Made by a program: the position numbers and the translations under genes. Positions 51,522 through 60,918 of a stretch of DNA of 64,000 nucleotides are shown piece after piece (position 1 is the stretch's first letter; the number at the start of each line of letters is the position of its first letter). This DNA is from Paenibacillus tyrphae (GTDB lineage: Bacteria; Bacillota; Bacilli; Paenibacillales; NBRC-103111). Where the stretch lies: NCBI RefSeq assembly GCF_000722545.1, contig NZ_JNVM01000001.1:34524-98523 (forward strand), read 5' to 3'. The notes beneath the pieces are model-generated. The model did no database searches and was not told where the DNA came from. It saw only the letters and a list, made by a program, of their open reading frames with translations.

Positions 51522-51616
51522 CGTCTCATCCCCTCCACTACATAATCAATCCAGATTGATATCATGTCTATGTGGGGACTTGGCCAATTATGCAGACAAG
51601 GTTTGGCGAGGAAATA

Positions 51617-51650
51617 AAAACTCCTATTACCGGTTGGTTATAGGAGTTCT
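51617..51650 (-). terminator. Terminator after cysC
   Basis: AACTCCTAT/ATAGGAGTT stem followed by TTTTTATTT on the minus strand. It marks the end of the AT-rich glycan cluster. Confidence 0.85.
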
Positions 51651-51659
51651 AACAATAAT

Positions 51660-52262
51660 TTATAATAAACACTTTTGTTTCAAATAACTAACAATTAGAT
51701 CGACACATTCATGTACAGAGTACTTATCTGTTTCAATCACCAATTCAGGATTCAAAGGCACCTCATAAGGGGCTGATATCCCCGTAAAATCACGAATTTC
51801 ACCTGCCCTGGCCCTTTTATATAATCCTTTCGGATCACGCTCCTCGCATTGCTCTAAAGAACAGCTCACAAATATTTCTATGAACTCGTTGGCTGCGAAC
51901 ATGTTTCGTACCATGCCTCGATCTTCATGATATGGGGAGATAAAGGCTGCTATAGATATGAGTCCCGCTTCAACAAACAGCTTGGCCACTTCACCGACTC
52001 TTCTTAAGTTTTCTTTACGGTCCTCTGGACTAAATCCTAAATTATTATTAAGACCGTGCCTTATATTGTCACCATCCAAAATATAAGTCCGAATTCCTTC
52101 ATGATATAGTCTGTTTTCTAACTCCACAGCAATTGAGGATTTTCCCGAGCCTGATAATCCCGTTAACCACAAAGCAAAGCTTCCGTGTCCGTTTATTCTC
52201 TGCCTCTCGCGACGATCAATAGCACCATGATGCCATACAATGTTTTTAGAACTAGTACCCAT
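51660..52262 (-). CDS. cysC: Adenylylsulfate (APS) kinase
   Basis: A 200-residue kinase that phosphorylates APS to PAPS. P-loop [15 protein letters not shown], then [21 protein letters not shown], the APS-binding segment, and [31 protein letters not shown] is the lid region. The start at 52262 follows AGGTGG by 5 nt. No ATP sulfurylase or PAPS reductase gene is adjacent; instead it closes a surface-glycan cluster that also has a sulfotransferase. PAPS is therefore likely to be the donor for sulfating a glycan rather than for cysteine synthesis. Confidence 0.93.
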   Translation of the reverse strand: MGTSSKNIVWHHGAIDRRERQRINGHGSFALWLTGLSGSGKSSIAVELENRLYHEGIRTYILDGDNIRHGLNNNLGFSPEDRKENLRRVGEVAKLFVEAGLISIAAFISPYHEDRGMVRNMFAANEFIEIFVSCSLEQCEERDPKGLYKRARAGEIRDFTGISAPYEVPLNPELVIETDKYSVHECVDLIVSYLKQKCLL

Positions 52263-52328
52263 ATAATCCACCTTTGAAATTTATTATTTCTTAATAATAT
52301 CGTCTTTTTATTAAAAAATTTACAAACA

Positions 52329-52354
52329 AAAAAACCCAACTCAGTTGGGTTTTT
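52329..52354. terminator. Terminator between sugar transferase and cysC
   Basis: AAAAACCCAACT and AGTTGGGTTTTT, near-perfect stem with A/T tracts on both sides. cysC therefore probably has its own promoter. Confidence 0.85.
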
Positions 52355-52357
52355 CAA

Positions 52358-53764
52358 TTAGTATGCATTCTTATTTACGAAACCGTTTATTATTGTTTTC
52401 CAAATGATCTTTATGTCGAATAAAAAGCTCCAGTTTTCAATATAAAAAATATCATATTTGATACGGTCTTCTATGGAAGTATCTCCGCGTAAACCGTTGG
52501 ATTGAGCCCACCCGGTAATCCCAGGCCGAATATGATGCTTTACCATATACTTAGGAATTTCCTCTTTAAATTGTTCTACGAAATAAGGTCGTTCCGGCCT
52601 AGGTCCTACCACACTCATGTGACCGAATAATACATTAAAAAACTGAGGCAACTCATCCAAACTTGTTTTTCGCAGGAACGTACCGAACTTTGTTTTACGC
52701 GGATCGTTCTCCGTTGTCCATTGGGTGTCGGAAGATTTTTCAGTTTGGACTTTCATCGATCGGAATTTGTACATCATAAAATTTCGTCTGTTTAAGCCGA
52801 CACGCTCTTGTTTGAAAATGATGGGACCCGGAGAGGTAATTTTTATGCCGATCGCAATGATGATCAACAATGGTAATGTCATAATAATGGCAGCTAAAGA
52901 AAACACGATATCAAAAGCACGTTTGAAAAAGCGATTCCTGAATTCATCCAGTGGAATATCCCTAACATTAATTAGTGGAATGCCCGCAAAATTATCGAAA
53001 TACGGTTTGGAAGGAAGATAGTCAAAATAGTCCGGTATAATTAACGTTTTGACTCCAGCTTTTTCACATGTATTGATAATTTTTCCGAATTTATGGTGAG
53101 CGTCCAATGGTAAAGCAATGATCACTTCGTCAACCAAAGTCTTTTCCAGAATGGTCTCTAGCTCGTCAACCCTCCCAATAATGGGCTTATAAGCTTCGAA
53201 TCCCGCCTCATGACAGTCTTGAAAATCATCCAGAAAGCCAACCACTTCGTAGCCTAATTCCGGATACTGTAATAAATTGCGGTAGAACCTTTTCCCAATC
53301 GAACCTGCACCGAGAATTAATACAAATTGTTTATTGTAACCCTTCTGTCTCAATCGCTTCAAAGATGTCTTAAGAATATACCGATAGAAGCTGATAGCCA
53401 GTATATTATTAACCAAAAATAACAGCAGGAAAGAACGTGAAATATCGAGCGCTTTAAAAATAAATAGGAAGCTTAATAAAATTAACAAGCTTATTGTATA
53501 AACCTGAATGATCGTAAACAGCTCGTAAGAGAACTTTTTCCTGCGCTTTGGCGTGTAAAAGTTGAAAGAATAGCTTAAAAAAATGGCTATCCCACCGTAA
53601 ATCAAACTCCACAAGACATAATTATGAAAAGGAAGAGGAGAATCAAACGGGATCCACCCGCTTTTAAACTTAAGCCACCATGAAAACAAGAAAATGATCT
53701 GGACGCAAATAAAGTCAGTCAACGAATATATTTGGGATAAAAACCCTTGACTCTGGCGTACCAT
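52358..53764 (-). CDS. Polyprenyl-phosphate sugar-1-phosphate transferase (WbaP/EpsL type)
   Basis: A 468-residue initiating transferase of exopolysaccharide synthesis: it moves a hexose-1-phosphate to undecaprenyl phosphate. Four N-terminal membrane helices (to about 125), a Rossmann-like CoA-binding domain (FVLILGAGSIGKRFYRNLLQ), one more helix (IVFSLAAIIMTLPLLIIIAI), and the catalytic bacterial-sugar-transferase domain (GPIIFKQERVGLN, YKFRSM, GHMSVVGPRPERP, PGITGWAQ). GAGGTGA lies 5 nt before ATG. Begins 4 nt after the GT2 gene, so coupled. Confidence 0.95.
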   Translation of the reverse strand: MVRQSQGFLSQIYSLTDFICVQIIFLFSWWLKFKSGWIPFDSPLPFHNYVLWSLIYGGIAIFLSYSFNFYTPKRRKKFSYELFTIIQVYTISLLILLSFLFIFKALDISRSFLLLFLVNNILAISFYRYILKTSLKRLRQKGYNKQFVLILGAGSIGKRFYRNLLQYPELGYEVVGFLDDFQDCHEAGFEAYKPIIGRVDELETILEKTLVDEVIIALPLDAHHKFGKIINTCEKAGVKTLIIPDYFDYLPSKPYFDNFAGIPLINVRDIPLDEFRNRFFKRAFDIVFSLAAIIMTLPLLIIIAIGIKITSPGPIIFKQERVGLNRRNFMMYKFRSMKVQTEKSSDTQWTTENDPRKTKFGTFLRKTSLDELPQFFNVLFGHMSVVGPRPERPYFVEQFKEEIPKYMVKHHIRPGITGWAQSNGLRGDTSIEDRIKYDIFYIENWSFLFDIKIIWKTIINGFVNKNAY

Positions 53765-53768
53765 TTTC

Positions 53769-54635
53769 TCACCTCACTGATCCAAAACGATTTAATAATA
53801 ATGAAGCCAGAAATTTCACTGTGATCCCTGAATATACTAGAAAATTCACAAAAAAAGAATAATTCATCCGGTAGTGTTTCTGATGAAACAAGTACATGGC
53901 ACGATGAAATTCGTAAATAATCTTAAAGGGCTTGCGACGGCTGCTAGCACCTTTATAATGAATGATTTGAGTATATGGGTAATAATAAATATTCCATCCA
54001 CCTTGTTTTATTCTATAACACCAGTCTATATCTTCGCCATACATAAAAAATTGCTCATCCAGCATCCCAACTTGATCAATGGCTTCTTTACGTACCATCA
54101 TAAAAGCTCCGACCAAGCAATCGACCGGATAATCTTTATCTTGGTCCAGATGGGTTAACTGGTATTGATTAAACTTGGGGTTATCAGGAAATATCTTCGA
54201 TAATCCGAAGGCATAATAGAAAGAGGCTGAAGGTGTAGGGAACCCCCGTCGACATGCTTTGTCTAAAGTTCCGTCAGGTAATACCACTTTACAGCCAGCA
54301 GCCCCGATGTTCTCATGCTGATCCATGAATTGAATCATGGTATGCAAGGTATCCGGTTGGATTACCGTATCGGAATTTAGCAAAAGAACGTATCGCCCTC
54401 TAGCCACTCTCATACCTTGATTGTTGGCTTTCGAATACCCCACATTTACATCGTTGCAAATTAAATGAACGCTCGGAAAGGCCTCTTGGATCGCCTCTAC
54501 GGAGTTATCCCTAGAGTTATTGTCGATCAGGATAACCTCATACGTATAGGTGGTTTCCGAAAAATAAATTGACTTTAAACAATTCAAGGTTAGTTCTCGC
54601 GTATTATAATTTAGAATAATTATACTTAAGTCCAT
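53769..54635 (-). CDS. Family 2 glycosyltransferase (rhamnosyltransferase-like)
   Basis: A 288-residue GT-A glycosyltransferase. SIIILNYNTRELTLNCLKSI, LIDNNSRDNS, GYSKANNQG, the DxD-like LLLNSDT, and QFFMYGEDIDWCYRIKQGGW (the ED-Y/W-x2-R region). This subgroup often transfers rhamnose from dTDP-rhamnose, which the rfb genes upstream would supply. Start at 54635 with GGAGC 5 nt upstream; codons up to 54659 lack a site. Confidence 0.92.
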   Translation of the reverse strand: MDLSIIILNYNTRELTLNCLKSIYFSETTYTYEVILIDNNSRDNSVEAIQEAFPSVHLICNDVNVGYSKANNQGMRVARGRYVLLLNSDTVIQPDTLHTMIQFMDQHENIGAAGCKVVLPDGTLDKACRRGFPTPSASFYYAFGLSKIFPDNPKFNQYQLTHLDQDKDYPVDCLVGAFMMVRKEAIDQVGMLDEQFFMYGEDIDWCYRIKQGGWNIYYYPYTQIIHYKGASSRRKPFKIIYEFHRAMYLFHQKHYRMNYSFFVNFLVYSGITVKFLASLLLNRFGSVR

Positions 54636-54750
54636 AAATAGCTCCATAAAGAAAGACATGTAACCTTATTATAGCATGAAAAACTTTTCAAAAATATGTC
54701 CTCCACAAAGTAAATTCATGAAAAATTTGGTACCAAACCGAAATCTTGTT

Positions 54751-55515
54751 TTATGATAATAATTTAAAACCACTAATTAAAATAATTAAGGTTATAACGA
54801 TCTTTAAAGCTTTTGTTGGGATTAAAGTTGAAACTTTACTTCCAACTATTACTCCGGGTACGGAACCTATTATTAAATTTAAAACAAGAAGAAAGTCAAC
54901 TTTTCCAATGCCGGCATGAAGCAAAGCGGAAATCGTTACAAGAAAAAATGCGTGCATAATATCGGTACCTACCAATTGTGATGGAAGCATTCGATACATA
55001 AAAAGCATTGCTATGGCAAATAATGATCCGGAACCTACTGATGTCAATCCCACAATAAGTCCAAGAACGAATCCAAGTATTATGGTAACACTCACTTTTG
55101 TTTTAACATCAATCTTATCTTCCAAAACTCTAACTTTCCGGTGAAAAAGTGCTTGATACAAGGTTAAGCATGCAGTAAATATCAAAACATAACCCAAGGA
55201 AACCTTCATAAATTTTTCTTGGTCATAAAATATAGGCTGGCAAAACCGTAGAATAATCACAGCAGTAATAGCCCCTGGAATACTTCCCAGAGCAAGCTGT
55301 CTTACAATGTCCCATCTGACCGTTTTTTGTCGGCTATGTTGAACAGCTCCAAAAAATTTTGTAATAGAATTATACATTAAATCTGAACCAACTGCTAATG
55401 AGGGGGAAATTCCTAAAAACATTAGTATTGGCGTTAGAAGAGCCGCACCACCTACACCCGTAATTCCAACAAGGCCTCCAACAAGCAGCCCCATTATGGC
55501 AATTCCAATACTCAT
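54751..55515 (-). CDS. TauE/SafE family sulfur-anion permease
   Basis: A 254-residue membrane protein with eight helices in two inverted halves: residues 3-30 contain GGLVGITGVGGAALLTPILM, and the second half LGLIVGLTSVGSGSLFAIAM. These twin G-x-G-G-G motifs define TauE/SafE (DUF81) carriers of sulfite, sulfate or organosulfonates. Its place between the sulfotransferase and cysC suggests transport of sulfur oxyanions linked to glycan sulfation. GAGGG precedes ATG. Confidence 0.9.
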   Translation of the reverse strand: MSIGIAIMGLLVGGLVGITGVGGAALLTPILMFLGISPSLAVGSDLMYNSITKFFGAVQHSRQKTVRWDIVRQLALGSIPGAITAVIILRFCQPIFYDQEKFMKVSLGYVLIFTACLTLYQALFHRKVRVLEDKIDVKTKVSVTIILGFVLGLIVGLTSVGSGSLFAIAMLFMYRMLPSQLVGTDIMHAFFLVTISALLHAGIGKVDFLLVLNLIIGSVPGVIVGSKVSTLIPTKALKIVITLIILISGFKLLS

Positions 55516-55557
55516 ATGAATCCCTCGTATATTATTTGATTATTAATCTAAGTAAAA

Positions 55558-55643
55558 CAAAAAGGACATCTTCGCTTTGTATGAAGGAATTGGTTAGTTT
55601 CTCACCGACCAATATCACCCAAAAGAAGATATCCTCGTTCTTT
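55558..55643 (-). other. Long imperfect hairpin downstream of the sulfotransferase
   Basis: GGATATCTTC and GAAGATGTCC at the ends, ATTGGT/ACCAAT inside, followed on the minus strand by TTTTTGTTTT. Probably an intrinsic terminator; the long arms could instead be remnants of an insertion-sequence end, but no transposase code is seen in the 180-bp gap. Confidence 0.4.
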
Positions 55644-55695
55644 ATTTAGAACAAAAATATTTGAGACACCCTCAAAATAACTATTTATGATAATG

Positions 55696-57024
55696 CTAAT
55701 GAATTTCAACTACAAGAATATTTGATGTTCGTCCAGTTTTTTGATCTAGCAAATTAAGCTTTAAAATTCCTTTGTTTTTTGTTATCTCATTTGGAACCTT
55801 TACAGTTATCAAATGTTGATCATGAAAACTACTTAGCAGCGGTATATCATTTATACATACAACGCAACTTGAGGTAATATTATTTCCTTCCACCCAAATC
55901 GCATTCATACCGTCAGGCTGAATGTTATAGGATTCACCTGCTTGAATATTTTCGGGACCATATTTTTTAATAATAACAGGTAGTTCCCTTAATAATAATT
56001 TTGATTCTAATTCAGCAATTTTACTATCCTTTTGTTCGATAATTTTATCGATTTCCGAAGGTCTTTGACTTCGGCAATAATTTTCAAATTTATCCTTCAA
56101 TAACTCTAAAATGTGCAAGTCTGGTTCCCGTTCAATTTGGTACTGCTCTAAAATCTCTTTGTAGAACTTGAAGCAATCCCGCTCAAAACTTTTCGCGCTG
56201 TTGATATTAAATTCTATCGATGAATCAAAGTTTTTTTGATACGTTGAACTATTAATTTTGGCGTTTAGTGGCAGAAGACAATCTTCATGAAATTCTTCCC
56301 CTAGAAAATGCATACACTGTTCTATGGTCCCCCTGGGGTCTACCTCTAAATCCTCCTGATAAACTCTAAGCACCTTTTGACTGCCAAAAGCTTTTTCTGC
56401 CAATACGCAATCGCTAACAAGTCTTTTCCATGTAAAATAAGCCTGTTCCTCAAGATAATCATGCTGCCCCATCGTAGAAAAGTTCATCAATGATCTTGCT
56501 ACTTTTTTCGGGTTTCTTAAAATATGAATGAACTTTGCATTCGGGAAAAGTAACGATAATCCGTATACGTAGTGTGAATTTTCGGGTGTTCCGTCTACCC
56601 AACGACGTTTGAGATCGTCTGCTCTTCGCATGATGGAAAAATTCGAAGGAGCCAACGTATGATAAAGATTTAATTTATCTTGATGTTGGCCCAATAGTTG
56701 CTTTTCATTCTCAGACAACTTTTTTAGAGCCAATTCAATACTTTGATCAATGATATTTTCCTTAGAAGACAGCATCATGTCATGAATGGATACTCCAAAA
56801 AATTGCATAAACCGGTCCCTCGACCATCCAGTGGAGCCCAGATGACTAAATTCTCCATTATTCGATCCCAAGTCATATAAATTATAAAAATCAACACTGC
56901 TCCTATATATCCAATTCGTTTCCTCTAAAGGCAAGATATTTGGATGCTGGCCTAGAGCCCAAGTTAAAACGCTGGTCCCCGAACGGTATGATCCAATAAC
57001 AAATACAGGACTTATGATTTCCAT
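55696..57024 (-). CDS. PAPS-dependent sulfotransferase with C-terminal beta domain
   Basis: A 442-residue sulfotransferase. The 5'-phosphosulfate loop is FVIGSYRSGTSVLTWALGQH at the N terminus; the 3'-phosphate motif is FIHILRNPKKVARSLMNF at about residue 165; the family fold runs to about 320. A coiled segment (EIDKIIEQKDSKIAELESKL) then leads to a ~95-residue beta-rich domain (GPENIQAGESYNIQPDGMNA to the end), resembling an Ig/TIG fold. The substrate could be a glycan or lipid. Lying in the same cluster as cysC and rfbABCD, it probably sulfates the surface polysaccharide. GAGGT lies upstream of ATG. Confidence 0.88.
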   Translation of the reverse strand: MEIISPVFVIGSYRSGTSVLTWALGQHPNILPLEETNWIYRSSVDFYNLYDLGSNNGEFSHLGSTGWSRDRFMQFFGVSIHDMMLSSKENIIDQSIELALKKLSENEKQLLGQHQDKLNLYHTLAPSNFSIMRRADDLKRRWVDGTPENSHYVYGLSLLFPNAKFIHILRNPKKVARSLMNFSTMGQHDYLEEQAYFTWKRLVSDCVLAEKAFGSQKVLRVYQEDLEVDPRGTIEQCMHFLGEEFHEDCLLPLNAKINSSTYQKNFDSSIEFNINSAKSFERDCFKFYKEILEQYQIEREPDLHILELLKDKFENYCRSQRPSEIDKIIEQKDSKIAELESKLLLRELPVIIKKYGPENIQAGESYNIQPDGMNAIWVEGNNITSSCVVCINDIPLLSSFHDQHLITVKVPNEITKNKGILKLNLLDQKTGRTSNILVVEIH

Positions 57025-57053
57025 CTTGTACCTCTTCTGGTTGTATTTAAATC

Positions 57054-57650
57054 TTATTTTTGCCCAATAAATTTCACCATCATACTGAGTTCTCGTGAAT
57101 CGGAACCTAATCCCGCTTGGGAAGGTATAAATTCATTGTTAACATGAATTTCTAATAAACATTGATTATCTTTCACCAAGTTTTGAAATGTTTGAAATGG
57201 AATTTCTTCTTCAAATGACTGATCTTCATGTATTTCCAGTCGTTTTATATGCTGCCCATTTATTAGAAATTCAATTACAACTTCTCTTACTCCACTGGCT
57301 TTCTGATGTGAACTAAAAGGAACGTATCCGTTTACAATAATGGATTTATCTCTAATGTTTTTAAGTTCAATTTTGGAATCCTTCTTTACCCAAGCATAAC
57401 GATTACCAGTCTCGCCTTCTACTGGATGGGAACCTTGAAGTACATCCGTACTACGATACGTTACATTACTCCAATTAATGTTTGGATCAAATGAATCAAC
57501 TGAGATTAGTTTATCCGCAGGCTTGCTAAGCTCAATCGCTTGTTTTTCAGAATTGGTATTATTTTTTTCATACGAGTACCATGACGAATAAAAATAACCT
57601 AGCACTACGATAGCCAGAATTGCAGTGGTAAAGGCAACTATTCTTTTCAT
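57054..57650 (-). CDS. Membrane-anchored protein of unknown function
   Basis: A 198-residue protein with an N-terminal membrane anchor (IVAFTTAILAIVVLGYFY) and an extracytoplasmic domain predicted beta-rich (NWSNVTYRSTDVLQGSHPVE, VVIEFLINGQHIKRLEIH, LLEIHVNNEFIPSQ). No family recognised. It precedes the sulfotransferase gene by 29 nt and follows rfbD, so it is likely part of the glycan operon; the beta domain might bind or present the glycan. Confidence 0.75.
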   Translation of the reverse strand: MKRIVAFTTAILAIVVLGYFYSSWYSYEKNNTNSEKQAIELSKPADKLISVDSFDPNINWSNVTYRSTDVLQGSHPVEGETGNRYAWVKKDSKIELKNIRDKSIIVNGYVPFSSHQKASGVREVVIEFLINGQHIKRLEIHEDQSFEEEIPFQTFQNLVKDNQCLLEIHVNNEFIPSQAGLGSDSRELSMMVKFIGQK

Positions 57651-57677
57651 TACTTACCTCCTTGCCTTATAAGAGAG

Positions 57678-57699
57678 AAAAGCTCCTTAAGGAGCTTTT
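57678..57699. terminator. Terminator after rfbD
   Basis: A perfect palindrome AAAAGCTCCTTAAGGAGCTTTT immediately after the rfbD stop. The following gene set (unknown protein, sulfotransferase) may have a separate promoter. Confidence 0.8.
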
Positions 57700-58553
57700 C
57701 ATCTTTTACCTATCTCCATTAAGAACCCCGAAAGTGCTTCCTTCCAATGACGCAAATCTTTAAGACCATTTATTCGGATGGCCATATGATCCATAACAGA
57801 ATAAGCCGGCCGAGGAGCTGGCCGCGGGAACTCTAATGTTGTTACAGGATTAACCTCCATATGCTGCAATCCAGCTTGTTTAAAGATCTCTTTGCTAAAT
57901 TCATACCATGAACATATGCCCGTATTCGATACATGGTAAGTCCCATATACTTCTTTGTCTAACAGCTGTAGAATGAATTCAGCCAGATCTACCGTATACG
58001 TAGGTGATCCGAACTGGTCGTGCACCACATTAAGTTGAGTACGATCTTCCGCTAGCTTTAACATTGTACTTACAAAATTGGATCCATGCTTTCCAAATAC
58101 CCAAGATGTTCTTAAAATATAATGTTGTGGAACCCACTCGCGAACAAATTGTTCTCCAGCAAATTTAGACTTTCCATACACACTTTGTGGCGAAACGGAT
58201 GCAAATTCGTTATAAGGTACTTTTGAGGTTCCGTCAAATACGTAGTCCGTACTAATGTAAATCAATTTTGCACCACATGCACGTGCGGCCATAGCGACAT
58301 TTCTAGTCCCATAAGCATTGACAGCATACGCTTCGTCCGAATCCTGCTCAGCTTGATCAACTTTCGTATAAGCAGCTGAATGAATAATTATATTCGGTTG
58401 TTTATCTTCAGAAATCAGAGATTTTACAGCGTGAGTATCTGTAATGTCCAACTCTTTACTGGAAGCCCCGAAAACCTCATACCCTTTTGTTTTTAAGAGG
58501 CTAACGAGATCTGTCCCCAACTGCCCTGAAGCACCTGTAACAAAAATTTTCAT
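57699..58553 (-). CDS. rfbD: dTDP-4-dehydrorhamnose reductase
   Basis: A 284-residue SDR enzyme, last step of dTDP-L-rhamnose synthesis. KIFVTGASGQLGTDLVSLL is the NADPH loop; catalytic YxxxK is in SVYGKSKFAGE; FGSPTYTVDLAE is characteristic. The start at 58553 follows GGGAG; 43 upstream codons belong to the rfbB end. Lies 13 nt from rfbB. Confidence 0.95.
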   Translation of the reverse strand: MKIFVTGASGQLGTDLVSLLKTKGYEVFGASSKELDITDTHAVKSLISEDKQPNIIIHSAAYTKVDQAEQDSDEAYAVNAYGTRNVAMAARACGAKLIYISTDYVFDGTSKVPYNEFASVSPQSVYGKSKFAGEQFVREWVPQHYILRTSWVFGKHGSNFVSTMLKLAEDRTQLNVVHDQFGSPTYTVDLAEFILQLLDKEVYGTYHVSNTGICSWYEFSKEIFKQAGLQHMEVNPVTTLEFPRPAPRPAYSVMDHMAIRINGLKDLRHWKEALSGFLMEIGKR

Positions 58554-58566
58554 TTTGTTCTCCCGC

Positions 58567-59574
58567 TTATCTCTTGGAGTACTGTTTCTCATAGTATTTT
58601 TGATACTCGCCATTAATAATGCGTTCCCACCAAGCCTGATTTTGCAAATACCATTGAACCGTTTCTTTGATACCTGTTTCAAAATTATATTTAGGAGTCC
58701 ATCCTAAGTCAGTTGTTATTTTGGTAGCATCAATGGCATAACGACGGTCATGCCCAGGACGATCCTTAACATATTGAATCAAATCGTCGCTTTTACCCAA
58801 TTCAGACAAAATTGTTTTGATAATTTGAATATTTGTTCTCTCATTATTTCCGCCTACATTGTAAACTTCCCCGTTGATTCCTCGATGAAGCACAAGGTCT
58901 ATAGCCCGGCAGTGATCTTCTACATGCAGCCAATCTCTTACATTCAAACCGTCCCCGTATACCGGGAGAGACTTATTATTGAGTGCGTTGATAATCATCA
59001 ATGGAATAAGTTTTTCAGGAAATTGGTATGGACCGTAGTTATTGGAACAGCGAGTAATATTAACCGGTAATCCAAACGTTTCATGATAAGCCCTGACAAG
59101 TAAATCAGCACCTGCCTTGCTAGAAGAATAAGGGCTATTCGGAGCTAAAGGGGTTGTTTCTGTAAACAAACCTGTCTCTCCGAGTGTTCCGTATACTTCG
59201 TCAGTGGATACCTGAAGGAATTTTTTAATATTATATTTCTTTGCTGCATCTAGTAAAACTTGTGTTCCAAGAACATTTGTTTTCACAAAAATATCAGGTT
59301 CCGTGATGCTTCGGTCCACATGAGATTCCGCGGCGAAATTGATAATTACTTCAACTCCGTCAGATACAATAGACTCTACCAGATCACGATCCGTTATATC
59401 GCCTTTTATAAAACGATAGTTCGGAAAAGAATGTACTGATTTCAGATTTTCCAAATTACCTGCATAAGTGAGAGCATCCAAATTAATAAATTCATAATTG
59501 GGATATTGGTTCAACATATAAATAACAAAATTGCTGCCTATAAATCCGGCTCCACCGGTAATCAGTATTTTCAT
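58567..59574 (-). CDS. rfbB: dTDP-glucose 4,6-dehydratase
   Basis: A 335-residue NAD-dependent dehydratase, second step. ILITGGAGFIGSNFVIYM, TDEVYGTLGE, SPYSSSKAGADLLVRAYHET (YxxxK), RCSNNYGPYQFPEKLIPLMI and GHDRRYAIDATKI are family signatures. Twelve nt after rfbC on the same strand. Confidence 0.97.
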   Translation of the reverse strand: MKILITGGAGFIGSNFVIYMLNQYPNYEFINLDALTYAGNLENLKSVHSFPNYRFIKGDITDRDLVESIVSDGVEVIINFAAESHVDRSITEPDIFVKTNVLGTQVLLDAAKKYNIKKFLQVSTDEVYGTLGETGLFTETTPLAPNSPYSSSKAGADLLVRAYHETFGLPVNITRCSNNYGPYQFPEKLIPLMIINALNNKSLPVYGDGLNVRDWLHVEDHCRAIDLVLHRGINGEVYNVGGNNERTNIQIIKTILSELGKSDDLIQYVKDRPGHDRRYAIDATKITTDLGWTPKYNFETGIKETVQWYLQNQAWWERIINGEYQKYYEKQYSKR

Positions 59575-59586
59575 AATGCCTCCATC

Positions 59587-60135
59587 TTAATTAAAGTTAA
59601 TCTCCGCATCCTGGAGTAGCGGATGCTTTTCATCTTTGACAGAAAGTTGTGGATTGCTCACAGGCCATTCAATTCCTATTTTAGGATCATTCCACATAAT
59701 GCCACGGTCATATTCAGGCGAATAATATTCATCTACTTTATAGATGACTTGAGTATTGGAAATCAGTGTACAAAAACCATGCGCAAAACCTTTAGGAACT
59801 AACAGCTGCCTCTTATTAGACTCGCTTAAAACAACACCGTACCATTCTCCAAAGGTAGGAGAAGATTTTCTGATATCAACCACAACATCAAAAATAGCTC
59901 CGGAAATAACCCTTACTAATTTCGTTTGGGCCTTCGGTTCCAATTGATAATGAAGTCCTCTCAATACACCGGCATCACAAGATAAAGAGTGATTATCTTG
60001 TATAAAACCGTACTTGATACCACATTTTTCAAAAATCTGTTCATTGAAGCTTTCCATAAAAAAGCCACGCGAATCCTCAAATACACGAGGTTCAATCAAC
60101 TTGACTTCTTCAAATTTTGTAGGATATATCTTCAA
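59587..60135 (-). CDS. rfbC: dTDP-4-dehydrorhamnose 3,5-epimerase
   Basis: A 182-residue cupin epimerase, third step. IEPRVFEDSRGFFMESFNEQ, DNHSLSCDAGVLRGLHYQ, FDVVVDIRKSSPTFGEWYG and GFAHGFCTL show the catalytic His and Tyr positions. I favour the TTG at 60135 (MKIYPTKFEEV) with GGAG 8 nt upstream; the ATG at 60150 has no ribosome site. The rfbA stop is 29 nt upstream. Confidence 0.93.
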   Translation of the reverse strand: MKIYPTKFEEVKLIEPRVFEDSRGFFMESFNEQIFEKCGIKYGFIQDNHSLSCDAGVLRGLHYQLEPKAQTKLVRVISGAIFDVVVDIRKSSPTFGEWYGVVLSESNKRQLLVPKGFAHGFCTLISNTQVIYKVDEYYSPEYDRGIMWNDPKIGIEWPVSNPQLSVKDEKHPLLQDAEINFN

Positions 60136-60163
60136 AGAGAACAACTCCATTGTTAGTGAGATT

Positions 60164-60904
60164 TTAATTTTTTCGACCAAAATGATCTCCAAAATCGAGG
60201 TTCTTTGCTAGTTCACTTGCTCTCGCTAAGGAAGAATGAGTACCTGCATCGGTCCACCAACCTTGAAGGACATCATATGTTAACTGATTTTTTTGAATAT
60301 AAGTATTATTTACGTCAGTAATCTCAAGTTCTCCGCGGCCAGAAGGCTTTAGTGTTTCAACAACTTCAAACACCGTATTATCATACATATATATCCCGGT
60401 AACTGCCAATGTGCTTTTCGGAGCTTTTGGTTTTTCCTCAATAGAAACTATATTGTCACCTGATAACTCCGCAACCCCATAACGTTCAGGGTCATGAACT
60501 TCTTTCAAAAGAATTTTTGCCCCTTGACCTTGCTGATTGAAATTTTGCACATAAGGACCTATATTATCTTCAAACACATTATCCCCTAAAATGACCACCA
60601 TGGAATCAAGTCCCACGAAACTTTTTGCCAATCCTAGAGCTTGTGCAATTCCTCCTGCTTGGTCCTGTACTTTATAAGTAAAGGTTACGCCAAATTCATG
60701 CCCACTGCCTAAAAGATTAACAACATCGCCCATATGATCGCGGCCAGTTACGATTAGGATTTCATGAATACCTGCTTGAATTAACTTATAAATGGAGTGA
60801 TAAATCATAGGATATTTACCTACAGGCAAAAGATGCTTATTGGTTACTTTCGTTAATGGGTAAAGTCTGGACCCCGTACCGCCTGCCAATATAATTCCTT
60901 TCAT
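60164..60904 (-). CDS. rfbA: Glucose-1-phosphate thymidylyltransferase
   Basis: A 246-residue nucleotidyltransferase, first step of dTDP-rhamnose synthesis. [20 protein letters not shown] is the nucleotide loop, followed by [32 protein letters not shown] and [17 protein letters not shown]. This is the short type (about 240-250 residues) seen in Firmicutes and archaea rather than the 290-residue RmlA. GGGAG lies upstream of ATG. Confidence 0.95.
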   Translation of the reverse strand: MKGIILAGGTGSRLYPLTKVTNKHLLPVGKYPMIYHSIYKLIQAGIHEILIVTGRDHMGDVVNLLGSGHEFGVTFTYKVQDQAGGIAQALGLAKSFVGLDSMVVILGDNVFEDNIGPYVQNFNQQGQGAKILLKEVHDPERYGVAELSGDNIVSIEEKPKAPKSTLAVTGIYMYDNTVFEVVETLKPSGRGELEITDVNNTYIQKNQLTYDVLQGWWTDAGTHSSLARASELAKNLDFGDHFGRKN

Positions 60905-60918
60905 AACGCTTTAGCTCC

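Noticed and set aside
55558..55643. Terminal inverted repeats of an insertion sequence
   Set aside because: No transposase code lies between or next to the arms and the T-tract fits a terminator better.
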